A stretch of DNA of 64,000 bases from Acidimicrobiia bacterium (GCA_026002935.1 BPGH01000001.1:917965-981964), one strand, 5' to 3'; shown: positions 7,330 to 15,882, counted from the first letter of the stretch. The notes: generated by a model not told the origin, from the sequence alone. Translations and numbers: made by a program.

Positions 7330-9122
7330 GGTCGGGCGGCTGGTTCGAGAGCGTGCCCGATGAGACCCTGACGCGCGCCGACGCGCAGCGGGTGCTCCGC
7401 CGCCTCGCCGTCCTGTTGCGCCCGCAGTGGCGGGCGATCGCGCTGGCGGTGGTCGTGCTCGTCCTGCAGGTCGGCACGCTGCTCGCCGGCCCGTCGCTGG
7501 TGCGGTACGGGATCGACGAGGGCCTGCGCGAGAACGACGCCGGTGCGCTCAACCTGGCCGCCGGCGTCTACCTCGTGACCGCCTTCCTCGGCCTCGCGCT
7601 GGGCCGCGCGGCGATCCTGATCGTCGCCCGCATCGGCGAGGGCTTCCTCCGGTCGCTGCGCAACCGCCTCTTCCGGCACCTGATGTCGTTGTCGCTCGAC
7701 TACTACGAGCGGGAGAAGACCGGGCGGGTCGTCTCCCGCATGACCTCCGACATCGACTCCCTGCAGGAGCTGATCTCGCAGGGACTCGTGCTGCTCGTGC
7801 AGAACGTGCTGCTCTTCGGCGGCGCGACGGTCGTGATCGTGGCGATGTCGTGGCAGCTCGCGCTGGGTGTGCTCGTCATCGTCCCGCCGGTCTATTTCGC
7901 GAGCCGCTGGTTCCGCCGGGTGTCCAACCGGGCCTACCTGGAGGTGCGCGACCGCATCGCGACCAACCTGAGCACCCTGCAGGAGAGCCTCGAGGGCGTG
8001 CGGGTGGTGCAGGCCTTCGGCCGCGAGGGTTCGTTCACCCGCCGGTTCAACCGCACGAACGAGGCGCAGTACGAGGCGCACCTCGAGACGGTGCGGGTCT
8101 CGGCCCGGTACTTCCCGATGGTCGAGTTCGCGGGTGTCGCGGGGACGGCCGTGATCATCGGCTACGGCGGCTGGCTGTCGGCCGAGGGCATCGTCACGGT
8201 CGGCACGGTGGCCGCGTTCGTGCTCTACCTCAACAACCTGTTCGAGCCGGTGCAGCAGCTCAGCCAGCTCTACAACGTCGTCCAGGCCGCCGGGGCGTCG
8301 CTCAACAAGATCTTCGGGGTGCTCGACACGCGCCCGACCGTCCGGGAGCGTCCCGGTGCCGTCGACCTGCCGGCACGCGGCGAGGTCGTGGTCGACCACG
8401 TCACGTTCGCGTACGGCGACGAGCCGGTGCTGCACGACGTGTCGTTGACCATCGCGGCGGGGGAGCGGATCGCGCTCGTCGGTCCGACCGGCGCCGGGAA
8501 GTCGACGCTCGCCAAGCTGATCGCCCGCTTCTACGACCCGGCGGCCGGCGCGGTGCGGGTCGACGGCGTGGACCTGCGCGACGCGACGATCGGGTCGTTG
8601 CGGGAACGGATCGTCGTCGTGCCGCAGGAGGGGTTCCTCTTCGCCGGGACGCTGCGCGACAACGTGCGGGTCGGGCGCGCCGGGGCCGGCGACGCCGACG
8701 TGGAGGCCGCGCTCGCCGCGCTGGGGCTGCTCGAGCGGTTCGAGGCGTTCCCCGACGGGCTCGACACGCAGGTGCGCGAGCGCGGCTCGCGGCTGTCGGC
8801 CGGGGAGCGACAGCTCGTGTCCCTCGCGCGCGCCGCGCTCGCCGACCCCTCGGTGCTCGTCCTCGACGAGGCGACCTCCAACCTCGACCCGGGCACGGAG
8901 CACCAGGTCGAGCAGGCGCTCGAACGGCTCGTCCGCGGCCGCACGGTCGTCGTCGTCGCCCACCGGCTCTCGACCGCCGCACGGGCCGACCGGATCGCGG
9001 TCGTGTACGACGGCCGGATCGCGGAGCTCGGAACGCACGCCGAGCTGGTCGCCCGCGAGGGGCACTACGCGGCGCTGTACCGCTCGTGGGTGGCGCACCA
9101 CGCCGAACCCGACGTCGCCTGA
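7326..9122 (+). CDS. ABC exporter half-transporter 2 (canonical catalytic Glu)
   Basis: A 598-residue membrane-plus-ATPase half-transporter coupled to the previous gene by a 4-nt overlap. Six hydrophobic segments precede the ATPase domain with Walker A GPTGAGKST near residue 386, Walker B LDEATSNLD with an intact catalytic Glu, and H-loop VVVAHRLST. The signature motif is altered to LSAGERQ. So the composite site formed by this Walker A/B and the LSGGQ of the partner should hydrolyse ATP, while the opposite site is degenerate. Substrate is unknown; homologous pairs export lipids, peptides or drugs. Confidence 0.9.
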   Translation: MRSGGWFESVPDETLTRADAQRVLRRLAVLLRPQWRAIALAVVVLVLQVGTLLAGPSLVRYGIDEGLRENDAGALNLAAGVYLVTAFLGLALGRAAILIVARIGEGFLRSLRNRLFRHLMSLSLDYYEREKTGRVVSRMTSDIDSLQELISQGLVLLVQNVLLFGGATVVIVAMSWQLALGVLVIVPPVYFASRWFRRVSNRAYLEVRDRIATNLSTLQESLEGVRVVQAFGREGSFTRRFNRTNEAQYEAHLETVRVSARYFPMVEFAGVAGTAVIIGYGGWLSAEGIVTVGTVAAFVLYLNNLFEPVQQLSQLYNVVQAAGASLNKIFGVLDTRPTVRERPGAVDLPARGEVVVDHVTFAYGDEPVLHDVSLTIAAGERIALVGPTGAGKSTLAKLIARFYDPAAGAVRVDGVDLRDATIGSLRERIVVVPQEGFLFAGTLRDNVRVGRAGAGDADVEAALAALGLLERFEAFPDGLDTQVRERGSRLSAGERQLVSLARAALADPSVLVLDEATSNLDPGTEHQVEQALERLVRGRTVVVVAHRLSTAARADRIAVVYDGRIAELGTHAELVAREGHYAALYRSWVAHHAEPDVA

Positions 9123-9140
9123 CCGCCGGCGGGGCCCGAG

Positions 9141-9161
9141 GCCGGGGCGGCGCCGCCCGGC
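9141..9161. terminator. Possible bidirectional hairpin between convergent genes
   Basis: An imperfect GC stem of about 8 bp with one bulged G and a 4-nt loop lies in the 44-nt gap between the ABC exporter stop and the stop of the convergent repeat protein. No T-run follows, as is usual in such GC-rich genomes. Confidence 0.35.
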
Positions 9162-9166
9162 GCGGG

Positions 9167-9943
9167 TCAGGCGGTGCGGCGCCGCTTGCGGGCGTTCGCG
9201 ACCATCGCACCGATCGCGAGGACCGCGGTCAGCGACATGATCCCGCGGCCGAGGAGCACCTCGGCACCGCCGTCGGTCGTCGGGCGCGAGCTGATCGGCT
9301 GCGCGAGCTGGACCTCGTCCCGCTCCGTCGTGGTCGTCACCGCGCGCGTCGTCGGGGGCCGGGTGGCGGTGGTGGTGGGTGCGGGCGGGACGGTCGACGT
9401 CACGGCGCCGGCCGCCGCGGCGGCGCGCAGGAACCGCTCGCGCTTCGCGGCCTCGCGGGCGAGGCCGCGGAACCAGTCCGCGACGGTGGACCCGACGGTC
9501 GTCGTGGTCGCCGCCGGTGCCGACGGCGGGGCGATCACCGGGAACCACCCGGTGCCGCCCGTCGTGGGCGTCGTGGTGCGCGGGCGCGTCGTCGCGGTCG
9601 GCCGTTGCGTGGTCGGCGGGCTCGTCGTGGGCGGGTTCGTCGTCGTCGGCGGTTCCGTGGTGGGTGTGGTGGTCGTGTCGGGCGGCGGGTCCGTGCTCGG
9701 TGTGGTGGTGTCGGGCGGCGGGTCCGTGCTCGGTGTGGTGGTGTCGGGCGGCGGCGGTTCCGTGCTGGGCGTGGTGGTGTCGGGCGGCGGGTCCGTGCTC
9801 GGTGTGGTGGTGTCGTCCGGCGGGGGGTCGACCTGCGCGGGGCGCGCCGCGGCGCCGGCCGCGGCGGGCGGCACCTCGAGCGCGCCGAGGCCGACGAGCA
9901 CGGCTGCGGCGAGCAGCGGGATGCGCCGGGGACGGATCGACAT
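9167..9943 (-). CDS. Secreted Thr/Pro-repeat protein with C-terminal membrane anchor
   Basis: A 258-residue exported protein. An N-terminal signal peptide (RPRR, hydrophobic core, AAAGA) is followed from about residue 35 by five near-identical 11-12 residue units of the form TTTPSTDPPPD, then a Thr-rich tract, a short charged helix (WFRGLAREAAKRER) and a second Thr-rich linker. A C-terminal hydrophobic helix and KRRRTA end the protein. It has no LPXTG, so it is probably a membrane-anchored wall-spanning stalk. The start is supported by a weak leaderless hexamer TGAGAT 6 nt upstream. Function not recognised. Confidence 0.75.
   Translation of the reverse strand: MSIRPRRIPLLAAAVLVGLGALEVPPAAAGAAARPAQVDPPPDDTTTPSTDPPPDTTTPSTEPPPPDTTTPSTDPPPDTTTPSTDPPPDTTTTPTTEPPTTTNPPTTSPPTTQRPTATTRPRTTTPTTGGTGWFPVIAPPSAPAATTTTVGSTVADWFRGLAREAAKRERFLRAAAAAGAVTSTVPPAPTTTATRPPTTRAVTTTTERDEVQLAQPISSRPTTDGGAEVLLGRGIMSLTAVLAIGAMVANARKRRRTA
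9663..9820. repeat. 33-36 bp coding tandem repeats
   Basis: About five tandem copies of a 33-bp unit (one copy 36 bp) encode the TTTPSTDPPPD units of the secreted protein. Copies are in frame and differ by few bases, so copy number can vary without a frameshift. Confidence 0.8.
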
Positions 9944-9966
9944 GAGCGCATCTCATCCGAGCGTGA

Positions 9967-9986
9967 CCCCCCGAGTCGACGGGGGG
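9967..9986. other. Perfect 7-bp hairpin CCCCCCG/CGGGGGG in a 220-bp divergent gap
   Basis: The stem with a 6-nt loop lies upstream of the start of the secreted repeat protein (minus strand). It could be an operator or structured leader element. The rest of the gap 9944-10151 shows no gene or other recognisable element. Confidence 0.4.
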
Positions 9987-10151
9987 CATACATCTCGTTT
10001 CAGCACAGCGCGCGTAGCCGACGAACCGGACATTCGGGCGGCGGTCCGGCCCGGACGCGGCGTCCCGGGTGCCGGGCGCGCGGACCTCCTGGTCGGGGGC
10101 CCGCGCGGGCGCGGCCGGTCCGTCGGGCGGCCCGCGCGGCGGGGGCCGGGC

Positions 10152-10157
10152 CAGAAT
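10152..10157 (+). promoter_or_regulatory. -10 element CAGAAT of a leaderless promoter
   Basis: CAGAAT is followed by 6 nt of C and then the ATG at 10164. Confidence 0.5.
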
Positions 10158-10163
10158 CCCCCC

Positions 10164-11234
10164 ATGACGTACCGGGTGGTGCAGTGGGCGACGGGACTGG
10201 TCGGTCGGGAGGCGATCCGGGGCGTGCTCGCCCATCCCGAGCTGGAGCTGGTGGGCGCGTGGGTGCACCACCCCGACAAGGTGGGCCGCGACGTCGGTGA
10301 GCTCGCGGGCGTCGGGCCGATCGGGGTGCGCGCGACGGGGAGCATCGACGAGATCTGCGCACTCGACGCCGACGCGGTCGTCTACGCGCCGGTCCTCGCG
10401 AGCACGCGCGACGTGATCCGCCTGCTGGAGTCGGGCAAGAACGTCGTGACGCCGGTCGGGTGGATCTACCCGGGCGAGAGCGCCGGCGTCGCCGCCCTGC
10501 AGGCCGCGTGCCTGCGCGGCGGCGTCACGCTGCACGGCACCGGCATCAACCCGGGCGGGATCACCGAGCGGTTCCCGCTGATGTGCTCCGCGCTGTGTCG
10601 CGACGTGCGCCACGTGCGCGCCGAGGAGTTCTCCGACATCCGCAACTACCCGACCGAGTTCGTGGTGCGCGAGGTGATGCTGTTCGGCAAGCCGCCGGAG
10701 GTCGCCGCCCAAAGCCCGATGCTCGAGGTGCTCGGGCACGGATTCATGCAGTCGATCGACATGGTCGCGGCCGGCCTCGGCTTCGCGCTCGATCCCGACA
10801 AGCGTTCGCTGCACGAGATGGCGGTCGCGACGCGGCCGATCGAGTCGCCGGTCGGCACCATCGAGCCCGGTACGGTCGCGGCGCAGCGGTTCACGTGGCA
10901 GGGCACGGTGCGCGGGGAGCCGGTCGTGACCGTGCGCGTCAACTGGCTGATGGGCGAGTCCGCGCTCGACCCCGCCTGGCGGCTGGGCGAACAGCGCTTC
11001 GAGGTCGAGTTCGACGCCGACCCGCCGCTCTCGGTCACCTTCCACGGCCTGCACCCGCCCGTCGTCGGCGAGAACCCCGAGATCGGGCTCACCGCGCCGG
11101 CGATGCACTGCGTCAACGCGATCCCCTACGTCGTGCGGGCCGAGCCGGGCATCAAGACGTACCTCGACCTGCCCCTGCTCGCGGGCCGCGCCGCGCGCCA
11201 CCTCGGGGTCACAGAGGTGGGTACGGCACGGTGA
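10164..11234 (+). CDS. Dihydrodipicolinate-reductase-like NAD(P)-dependent dehydrogenase
   Basis: A 356-residue protein beginning YRVVQWATGLVGREAIRGVL, a Rossmann fold of the branch that includes 2,4-diaminopentanoate dehydrogenase and the many actinobacterial dihydrodipicolinate-reductase-like proteins. The G-T-G-I-N-PGG segment and a C-terminal beta-rich domain fit this family. It should bind NAD(P)H, but the substrate is not known, and it is unlikely to be the lysine-pathway DapB, which is shorter. The 3' end overlaps the convergent SDR gene by 26 bp. Confidence 0.8.
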   Translation: MTYRVVQWATGLVGREAIRGVLAHPELELVGAWVHHPDKVGRDVGELAGVGPIGVRATGSIDEICALDADAVVYAPVLASTRDVIRLLESGKNVVTPVGWIYPGESAGVAALQAACLRGGVTLHGTGINPGGITERFPLMCSALCRDVRHVRAEEFSDIRNYPTEFVVREVMLFGKPPEVAAQSPMLEVLGHGFMQSIDMVAAGLGFALDPDKRSLHEMAVATRPIESPVGTIEPGTVAAQRFTWQGTVRGEPVVTVRVNWLMGESALDPAWRLGEQRFEVEFDADPPLSVTFHGLHPPVVGENPEIGLTAPAMHCVNAIPYVVRAEPGIKTYLDLPLLAGRAARHLGVTEVGTAR

Positions 11235-11997
11235 AGGCCGGCGCCTCCACGCCGCCGTCGACCTCGAACACCTTCCCGGTCACCCAGCCCGACGCCGGCG
11301 AGGCGAGGTAGCACACCGCGGCCGCGACGTCGTCGGGGTGACCGACGCGGCGCATCGGCGTGTTCTCCTCGAGGCGGCGTCGTGTCTCCCCGTCGCGCAG
11401 CACCTGCGCGAGGGCGTCGGTCTCGACGCCGCCCACCTCGATCGCGTTCACCCGCACCTTCGGGGCGAGCTCCGGCGCCATGGCGCGCGTCATCATCGAC
11501 AGCGCGGCCTTCGCCGTCGCGTACGCGACGAACGCCGGCTGCACCATGCTCGCGGCGCGCGAGGAGATGTTGACGACACTGCCCTCGCCGTGCGCCGCGA
11601 GGTGCGGCACCGCCAGCTTCGTCAGCAGGAACGCCGACGTCACGTTGAACCGCAACGCCGCCTCGAAGGCGCGCTCGCTCGTCTCGAGCAGCGGCCGCGG
11701 GAGCCACCCGCCCGCGTTGTTGACCAGCACGTCGAGCCGCCCCAGCTCGGAGACCGTCGCCGCGACCAGCCGTTCGAGGTCGGTGGTGACGGTCACGTCG
11801 GTCGGGACCGCCACGGCGCGCCGCCCCCGCTCGCGCACGGCCGACGCGGTCCGCTCGATGTCGGCGGCGGTGCGGGCCGCGCACGCGACGTCGGCGCCCG
11901 CCTCGGCCAGGGCGAGCGCCGTCGCGGCGCCGATCCCCCGGCCCGCACCGGTGACGAGCGCGACCTTCCCGTCCAGACGGAACCGTTCGAGCACCAT
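11209..11997 (-). CDS. SDR-family oxidoreductase
   Basis: A 262-residue classical short-chain dehydrogenase: TGxxxGIG cofactor motif (TGAGRGIG, residues 16-23), NNAG near residue 90, catalytic Ser (NISS), and YxxxK (YATAKAA). The C-terminal P-RRVG-P-D and ASGWVTGKVFEVDGG are typical of 3-oxoacyl-ACP-reductase-like SDRs. ATG 11997 is chosen because the family N-terminus LDGKVALVTG lies nine residues later and the hexamer TACCGT ends 7 nt upstream. Its promoter overlaps that of the divergent tag gene. Confidence 0.9.
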   Translation of the reverse strand: MVLERFRLDGKVALVTGAGRGIGAATALALAEAGADVACAARTAADIERTASAVRERGRRAVAVPTDVTVTTDLERLVAATVSELGRLDVLVNNAGGWLPRPLLETSERAFEAALRFNVTSAFLLTKLAVPHLAAHGEGSVVNISSRAASMVQPAFVAYATAKAALSMMTRAMAPELAPKVRVNAIEVGGVETDALAQVLRDGETRRRLEENTPMRRVGHPDDVAAAVCYLASPASGWVTGKVFEVDGGVEAPAFTVPYPPL

Positions 11998-12004
11998 CAC
12001 CCGG

Positions 12005-12010
12005 ACGGTA
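12005..12010 (-). promoter_or_regulatory. -10 element TACCGT of a leaderless promoter
   Basis: On the minus strand TACCGT is followed by 7 nt and the ATG at 11997. It overlaps the plus-strand -10 of the divergent gene by 2 bp. Confidence 0.55.
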
Positions 12011-12014
12011 GCGT
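12009..12014 (+). promoter_or_regulatory. -10 element TAGCGT of a leaderless promoter
   Basis: TAGCGT is followed by 7 nt and the GTG at 12022. The two divergent start codons are only 24 bp apart, so polymerase can occupy only one promoter at a time. Confidence 0.55.
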
Positions 12015-12021
12015 CGGCGCG

Positions 12022-12705
12022 GTGGACGGCGTCGTTCGGGGTGGGGACGGCCTCCTGCGCTGCGCGTGGGCGACCTCGGCCGACGACTACGCCGACTACC
12101 ACGACCGCGAGTGAGGTCGGCCCGTCGTCGACGACCGCGGCCTGTACGAGCGCGTCTGCCTGGAGGGCTTCCAGTCGGGGCTGTCGTGGCTCACCATCCT
12201 GCGCAAGCGTGCGCACTTCCGGCGCGCGTTCCTCGGTTTCGACCCCGAACGGGTCGCGCGCCTCGGCGAGCGCGACGTGCGGAGGCTCCTCGCCGACCCC
12301 GGCATCGTGCGCCATCGCGGCAAGATCGAGGCGACGATCGAGAACGCGCGTGCCGTGCTGCGCGTCCGGGACGAGCTCGGCTCCTTCGCCGCGCTCGTCT
12401 GGTCGTTCGCGCCGGCCCGCCGCCGGGGCGCGCCGAGGCGGCTCGCCGACCTGGCGTCGACGACCCCCGAGTCGGAGGCCCTGTCACGGGAGCTGCGCCG
12501 GCGCGGCTTCCGGTTCGTCGGGCCGACGACGGTCCACGCCGCCATGCAGGCCTGCGGCCTCGTGAACGACCACCTCGCGCGCTGCCACGCCCGGCCCGGG
12601 TGCGCGGCGGAACGCGCCGCGGTGACGGTCCCGGCACCGGGCCGGACCACCCGCGCCGGGCGCAAGCGCGCGCGAGACTCCCGGCGTGGGAGCACTCCAG
12701 GGTGA
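12022..12705 (+). pseudogene. tag: DNA-3-methyladenine glycosylase I, interrupted by in-frame TGA
   Basis: Before and after the stop the frame encodes TagI: LRCAWATSADDYADYHDRE, then TGA at 12112-12114, then GRPVVDDRGLYERVCLEGFQ with no change of frame. In this family the residue after YHDxE is Trp, so TGG has become TGA. The rest looks intact: GLSWLTILRKR, the FVGPTTVHAAMQACGLVNDH segment, and the late Cys/His zinc ligands (HARPGC). TagI excises 3-methyladenine in base-excision repair. TGA is an ordinary stop throughout the window, so general recoding is excluded; this is a nonsense mutation or a base-call error. The tail overlaps the next gene by 20 nt. Confidence 0.8.
12674..12679 (+). promoter_or_regulatory. 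-10 element GAGACT of a leaderless promoter
   Basis: GAGACT is followed by exactly 6 nt and the GTG at 12686, the same geometry as the other leaderless starts. Confidence 0.4.
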
Positions 12706-13741
12706 CGGATCACCGCGGCGCAACCGGCAGGTCGTCCTCGCGCGCCGCCCGAAGGGGCTCGTCGACGTCGGCTGCTTCGAGGAGGTCGAGACGGACGTGC
12801 CGCCGCTGGGGCCGGGCGAGGCCCTCCTCGAGGTCCGCTACCTGGGGATCGACCCGACCATCCGCGGCTGGCTCGACGAGCGCGGCAACTACATGGCCGG
12901 CGTCGCGATCGGGGAGGTGGTCCGTTCCAACGGCGTCGGCGTGATCGTCGAGACCAACAACCCCGACGAGTACCCGCTGGGTCGCGCCGTGATGGCGCTC
13001 ACCGGCTGGCAGACCCACCGGGTGCTCGCCCCGAACGAGTTCCCGCCGGTCACGGTGCTGCCGGAGGGGACGCGGATGCTCGACGTGCTCAACGTCCTCG
13101 GGCACATCGGGGTGACCGCCTACCTCGGCGTGAACGAGGTCGCGAAGCCCGGGCCCGGTGAGACGTTCGTCGTTTCGGCGGCCGCGAGCGGGGTCGGCTC
13201 GATCGCCGGCCAGATCGCGAAGCTGCGGGGCGCCCGCGTGATCGGCATCGCCGGGACCCCCGAGAAGTGCGCCTGGGTCGTCGACGACCTCGGCTTCGAC
13301 GCGTGCATCGACTACAAGCGCGAGGACGTCGCCGCCCGGTTGAAGGAGCTGGCGCCGCAGGGTGTCGACGTGTACTTCGACAACGTGGGCGGCGAGCTCC
13401 TCGACGTCGTGCTCCGGCGGCTCGCCCTGCGCGCCCGCGTCGTGCTGTGCGGCGACATCTCGACGTACAACCTCGAGGGTCCGCCCCCGCCGCTGCACAA
13501 CGTGCGCCACCTGATGGGCAAGCGCGCGCGCATGGAGGGCTTCAACACGCTCGACCACTGGGACCGCTACGGCGAGGCCGCCGCGCAGCTCGCCCGGTGG
13601 GTCGCCGAGGGACGGATCCGCCACCGTGAGCACGTGATCACCGGGCTCGGGCGCGCGCCCGAGGCGCTCGTGCGGTGCTTCACCGGCGACCACCTCGGGA
13701 AGCTCGTCGTCGAGGTCACGCCGGGCCCGGAGGCACGGTAG
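12686..13741 (+). CDS. NADP-dependent MDR oxidoreductase (leukotriene B4 dehydrogenase/CurA-like)
   Basis: A 351-residue zinc-free medium-chain reductase. NRQVVLARRPKG at the N-terminus, GPGEALLEVRYLGIDPTIRGW, the cofactor motif AASGVGSIAGQIAKLRGARVIGIAGTPEK and CIDYK are standard for the prostaglandin/alkenal reductase branch. It should reduce activated C=C bonds of enones or enals with NADPH. Its 3' end overlaps the convergent sensor kinase gene by 26 bp. Confidence 0.88.
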   Translation: MGALQGDGSPRRNRQVVLARRPKGLVDVGCFEEVETDVPPLGPGEALLEVRYLGIDPTIRGWLDERGNYMAGVAIGEVVRSNGVGVIVETNNPDEYPLGRAVMALTGWQTHRVLAPNEFPPVTVLPEGTRMLDVLNVLGHIGVTAYLGVNEVAKPGPGETFVVSAAASGVGSIAGQIAKLRGARVIGIAGTPEKCAWVVDDLGFDACIDYKREDVAARLKELAPQGVDVYFDNVGGELLDVVLRRLALRARVVLCGDISTYNLEGPPPPLHNVRHLMGKRARMEGFNTLDHWDRYGEAAAQLARWVAEGRIRHREHVITGLGRAPEALVRCFTGDHLGKLVVEVTPGPEAR

Positions 13742-15083
13742 GCAGCCGGACCCGGAACGTCGCGCCCGCACCCGGCGCGCTGTCGACCTCGGCCGTCCCC
13801 CCGTGGGCCCGTGCGATCGCGGCGACGATCGACAGGCCGAGCCCGGTCCCCCCGCTCGCCCGTGCCCGGGAGGTGTCGGCCCGCCAGAACCGCTCGAACA
13901 CGTGGGCGGCCTCCTCGGCGCGCAGGCCCGGCCCGTCGTCGGTGACCGCGACGACCACCTCCCCGGGACCGGCCTCGACCGTCACCCGGACCGCGGTGCC
14001 CTCGGGGGTGTGGGTGCACGCGTTGGTCAGCAGGTTGGCGAGCACCTGCCGCAGCCGCGCCTCGTCGCCCGTGACGACCGCGCTGGGGGGCACCTCGCCG
14101 AGCGCGACGTCGCGCCCGGGGTGCGCGGCGCGGGCGTCGGCGACCGCGTCGCGTGCGAGCGCCACGAGGTCGACCGGGGCGCGTTCGAGCGGCCGGCCCT
14201 GGTCGAGGCGGGCGAGCAGCAGCAGGTCGTCGACCAGCACGCCCATCCGGCGCGCCTCCTCCTCGATCCGGCGCATCGCCTTCTCGAGGTCGTCGGGGTT
14301 CGCGTCGGCGCCGCGGCGGAACAGCTCCGCGTACCCGCGGATCGACGTCAACGGCGTGCGCAGCTCGTGCGACGCGTCCGCGACGAACCGCCGCAGCCGG
14401 GCCTCCGAGGCCTCGCGCTGTGCGAAGGCGTCCTCGATGCGCGTGAGCATCGTGTTGAACGCGAGACCGAGGCGCCCTGCCTCGGTGCGGTCGTCGACGT
14501 CGTCGACACGCCGCGAGAGGTCGCCCGCCGCGATCGCCCCGGCCGTCTCCTCCATGTGTTCGAGCGGCCGCAGCCCGACCTTGACCGCCCACCACGCGAC
14601 GACGCTGAGCACGCCGAGCACCGTGGCCGCGACGATCACCTCGACGACGAGGAGGCGCCGCAGCGTGTCGTCGACGTCGTCGAGCGGGACGGCCAGCAGC
14701 CTCGTCCGCCCGCCGCCCAGCGGCTGCGCGATGACACGGAAGCGCGAGGAGCCGTCCTCCCCCCGTACCGTGAAGTACGTGCCGGGGATCTCGTCGGGGA
14801 GGTCGGGGACCGTCGGCGCGTCGTCGAAGTAGGTGCGGACCCGGCTGTCGTCGCTCGCGTCACGCAGCTCGGTGTACGCGCCGTACCGCAGCGGCATGAA
14901 CCGCGCGTCGCCGGGCCCGGTGTCGACCCGCCGCACGATCTGCGCGACCTCGGAGCGGAGCTGGTCGTCGACCTGGTCGATCAGGAACCCGGCGAGCGCG
15001 CGGTACGTCGCGACGCCGGCGATCGCGAGCCCCGCCGCGGCGAGCGCGACCAGCGCGAGCGTGAGCCGGGCCCGCAGCGTCAC
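13716..15083 (-). CDS. Two-component sensor histidine kinase 1
   Basis: A 455-residue membrane sensor. One N-terminal helix (residues 5-28), an extracytoplasmic domain of about 130 residues, a second helix near residue 160, HAMP, a HisKA domain with [16 protein letters not shown] (His phosphorylation site), then the ATPase domain with N-box LLTNACTHTPEG, DDGPGL and GGTGLGLSIV. The stop of the response-regulator gene is 2 nt before this GTG start, so they form one operon with the regulator first. The ligand is unknown; the 11-bp repeats upstream of the operon suggest autoregulation. Confidence 0.93.
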   Translation of the reverse strand: MTLRARLTLALVALAAAGLAIAGVATYRALAGFLIDQVDDQLRSEVAQIVRRVDTGPGDARFMPLRYGAYTELRDASDDSRVRTYFDDAPTVPDLPDEIPGTYFTVRGEDGSSRFRVIAQPLGGGRTRLLAVPLDDVDDTLRRLLVVEVIVAATVLGVLSVVAWWAVKVGLRPLEHMEETAGAIAAGDLSRRVDDVDDRTEAGRLGLAFNTMLTRIEDAFAQREASEARLRRFVADASHELRTPLTSIRGYAELFRRGADANPDDLEKAMRRIEEEARRMGVLVDDLLLLARLDQGRPLERAPVDLVALARDAVADARAAHPGRDVALGEVPPSAVVTGDEARLRQVLANLLTNACTHTPEGTAVRVTVEAGPGEVVVAVTDDGPGLRAEEAAHVFERFWRADTSRARASGGTGLGLSIVAAIARAHGGTAEVDSAPGAGATFRVRLPTVPPGPA

Positions 15084-15085
15084 GT

Positions 15086-15778
15086 TCAGGGGCCGTCCGG
15101 CCGGCGGAGCGTGTAGCCGACGCCGCGGACCGTGTGGATGAGCGGCGGGCCGAGGGGGTCGAGCTTCTTGCGCAGGTAGCTGATGTAGGTCTCGACGATG
15201 TTCGCGTCGCCGTCGAAGTCGTACTCCCAGACGTGGTCGAGGATCTGCGACTTCGACACGACGCGGCGGGCGTTGAGCAGGAGGTAGCGCAGCAGCTTGT
15301 ACTCGGTCGGGGTGAGGTCGACCCGCGTCGTCCCCCGCCAGACCTCGTGGCTGTCGTCGTCGAGCTCCAGGTCGGCGAAGGTGAGCTTCGCGTCGGTGGC
15401 GTCGCCGACGGTGCGCCGCAGCACCGCCCGGATCCGCGCGACCAGCTCCTCGAGGCTGAACGGCTTCGTCACGTAGTCGTCGCCCCCGACCGTGAGGCCC
15501 TTCACCTTGTCCTCGGTCGCGTCGCGGGCGGTGAGGAACACGACCGGCAGCTCCACCCGGTCGGCCCGCAGCCGGGCGACGACGTCGAAGCCGTCGCGGT
15601 CGGGGAGCATGACGTCGAGCACGATCAGGTCGGGCCGGAAGCGCTCGGCCTCCCGGAGCGCGTCCATCCCGGTGCCGGCGGTCGCGACGTCGAAGCCCTC
15701 GTACCGCAGGGCGGTCGCGACGAGGTCGGTGATGTTCGGCTCGTCGTCGACCACCAGGATGCGAGCGTTGGCCGCCAT
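15086..15778 (-). CDS. OmpR-family response regulator 1
   Basis: A 230-residue regulator: receiver domain with acidic pocket DDE, phospho-acceptor Asp in LIVLDVMLPDRDG, T in FLTARD, and K in TKPFS, followed by a winged-helix DNA-binding domain (LTPTEYKLLRYLLLNARRVVSK, ending RGVGYTLRRP). It is co-transcribed with the kinase. Three CTGRG-type repeats at 11-bp spacing begin 22 bp upstream of its start, and two inverted ones are further on, near the divergent secreted-protein gene. Confidence 0.94.
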   Translation of the reverse strand: MAANARILVVDDEPNITDLVATALRYEGFDVATAGTGMDALREAERFRPDLIVLDVMLPDRDGFDVVARLRADRVELPVVFLTARDATEDKVKGLTVGGDDYVTKPFSLEELVARIRAVLRRTVGDATDAKLTFADLELDDDSHEVWRGTTRVDLTPTEYKLLRYLLLNARRVVSKSQILDHVWEYDFDGDANIVETYISYLRKKLDPLGPPLIHTVRGVGYTLRRPDGP

Positions 15779-15799
15779 CCCCGCATGGTCGCGCGGGTT

Positions 15800-15827
15800 C
15801 CTGAGCGCGGCCTGGGTACGGGCTGAG
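15800..15827. promoter_or_regulatory. Triple 11-bp-spaced repeat, candidate response-regulator box
   Basis: CCTGAG at 15800, CCTGGG at 15811 and GCTGAG at 15822 are spaced exactly 11 bp, the geometry bound by OmpR/PhoB-type tandem dimers. They lie just upstream of response regulator 1. Confidence 0.5.
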
Positions 15828-15865
15828 GCCGCTTCACGGAACCCTGACGAACGGACAACACCGGT

Positions 15866-15882
15866 CCCAGGGTCCTCCCAGG
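15866..15882. promoter_or_regulatory. Inverted 11-bp-spaced repeat pair facing the divergent gene
   Basis: CCCAGG at 15866 and 15877 (CCTGGG on the other strand) repeat the same core at 11-bp spacing but in the opposite orientation to 15800-15827. Regulator 1 may control both divergent genes. The rest of 15779-15977 holds only the AAAGGAGC ribosome-binding site of the next gene. Confidence 0.45.

Noticed and set aside
9663..9820. Regularly spaced short repeats as a CRISPR array
   Set aside because: The repeats are contiguous, in frame, and encode TTTPSTDPPPD units; there are no unique spacers.
7227..11201. Antisense open frame of 1324 codons on the minus strand
   Set aside because: It runs opposite to ABC half 2 and the dehydrogenase gene and in a wrong frame of the secreted repeat protein; low-complexity charged product.
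12112..12114. TGA read as Trp (code 4/25 style) in tag
   Set aside because: TGA ends dozens of intact genes here and often forms GTGA/ATGA junctions; reassignment is impossible, so this is a point mutation or error.
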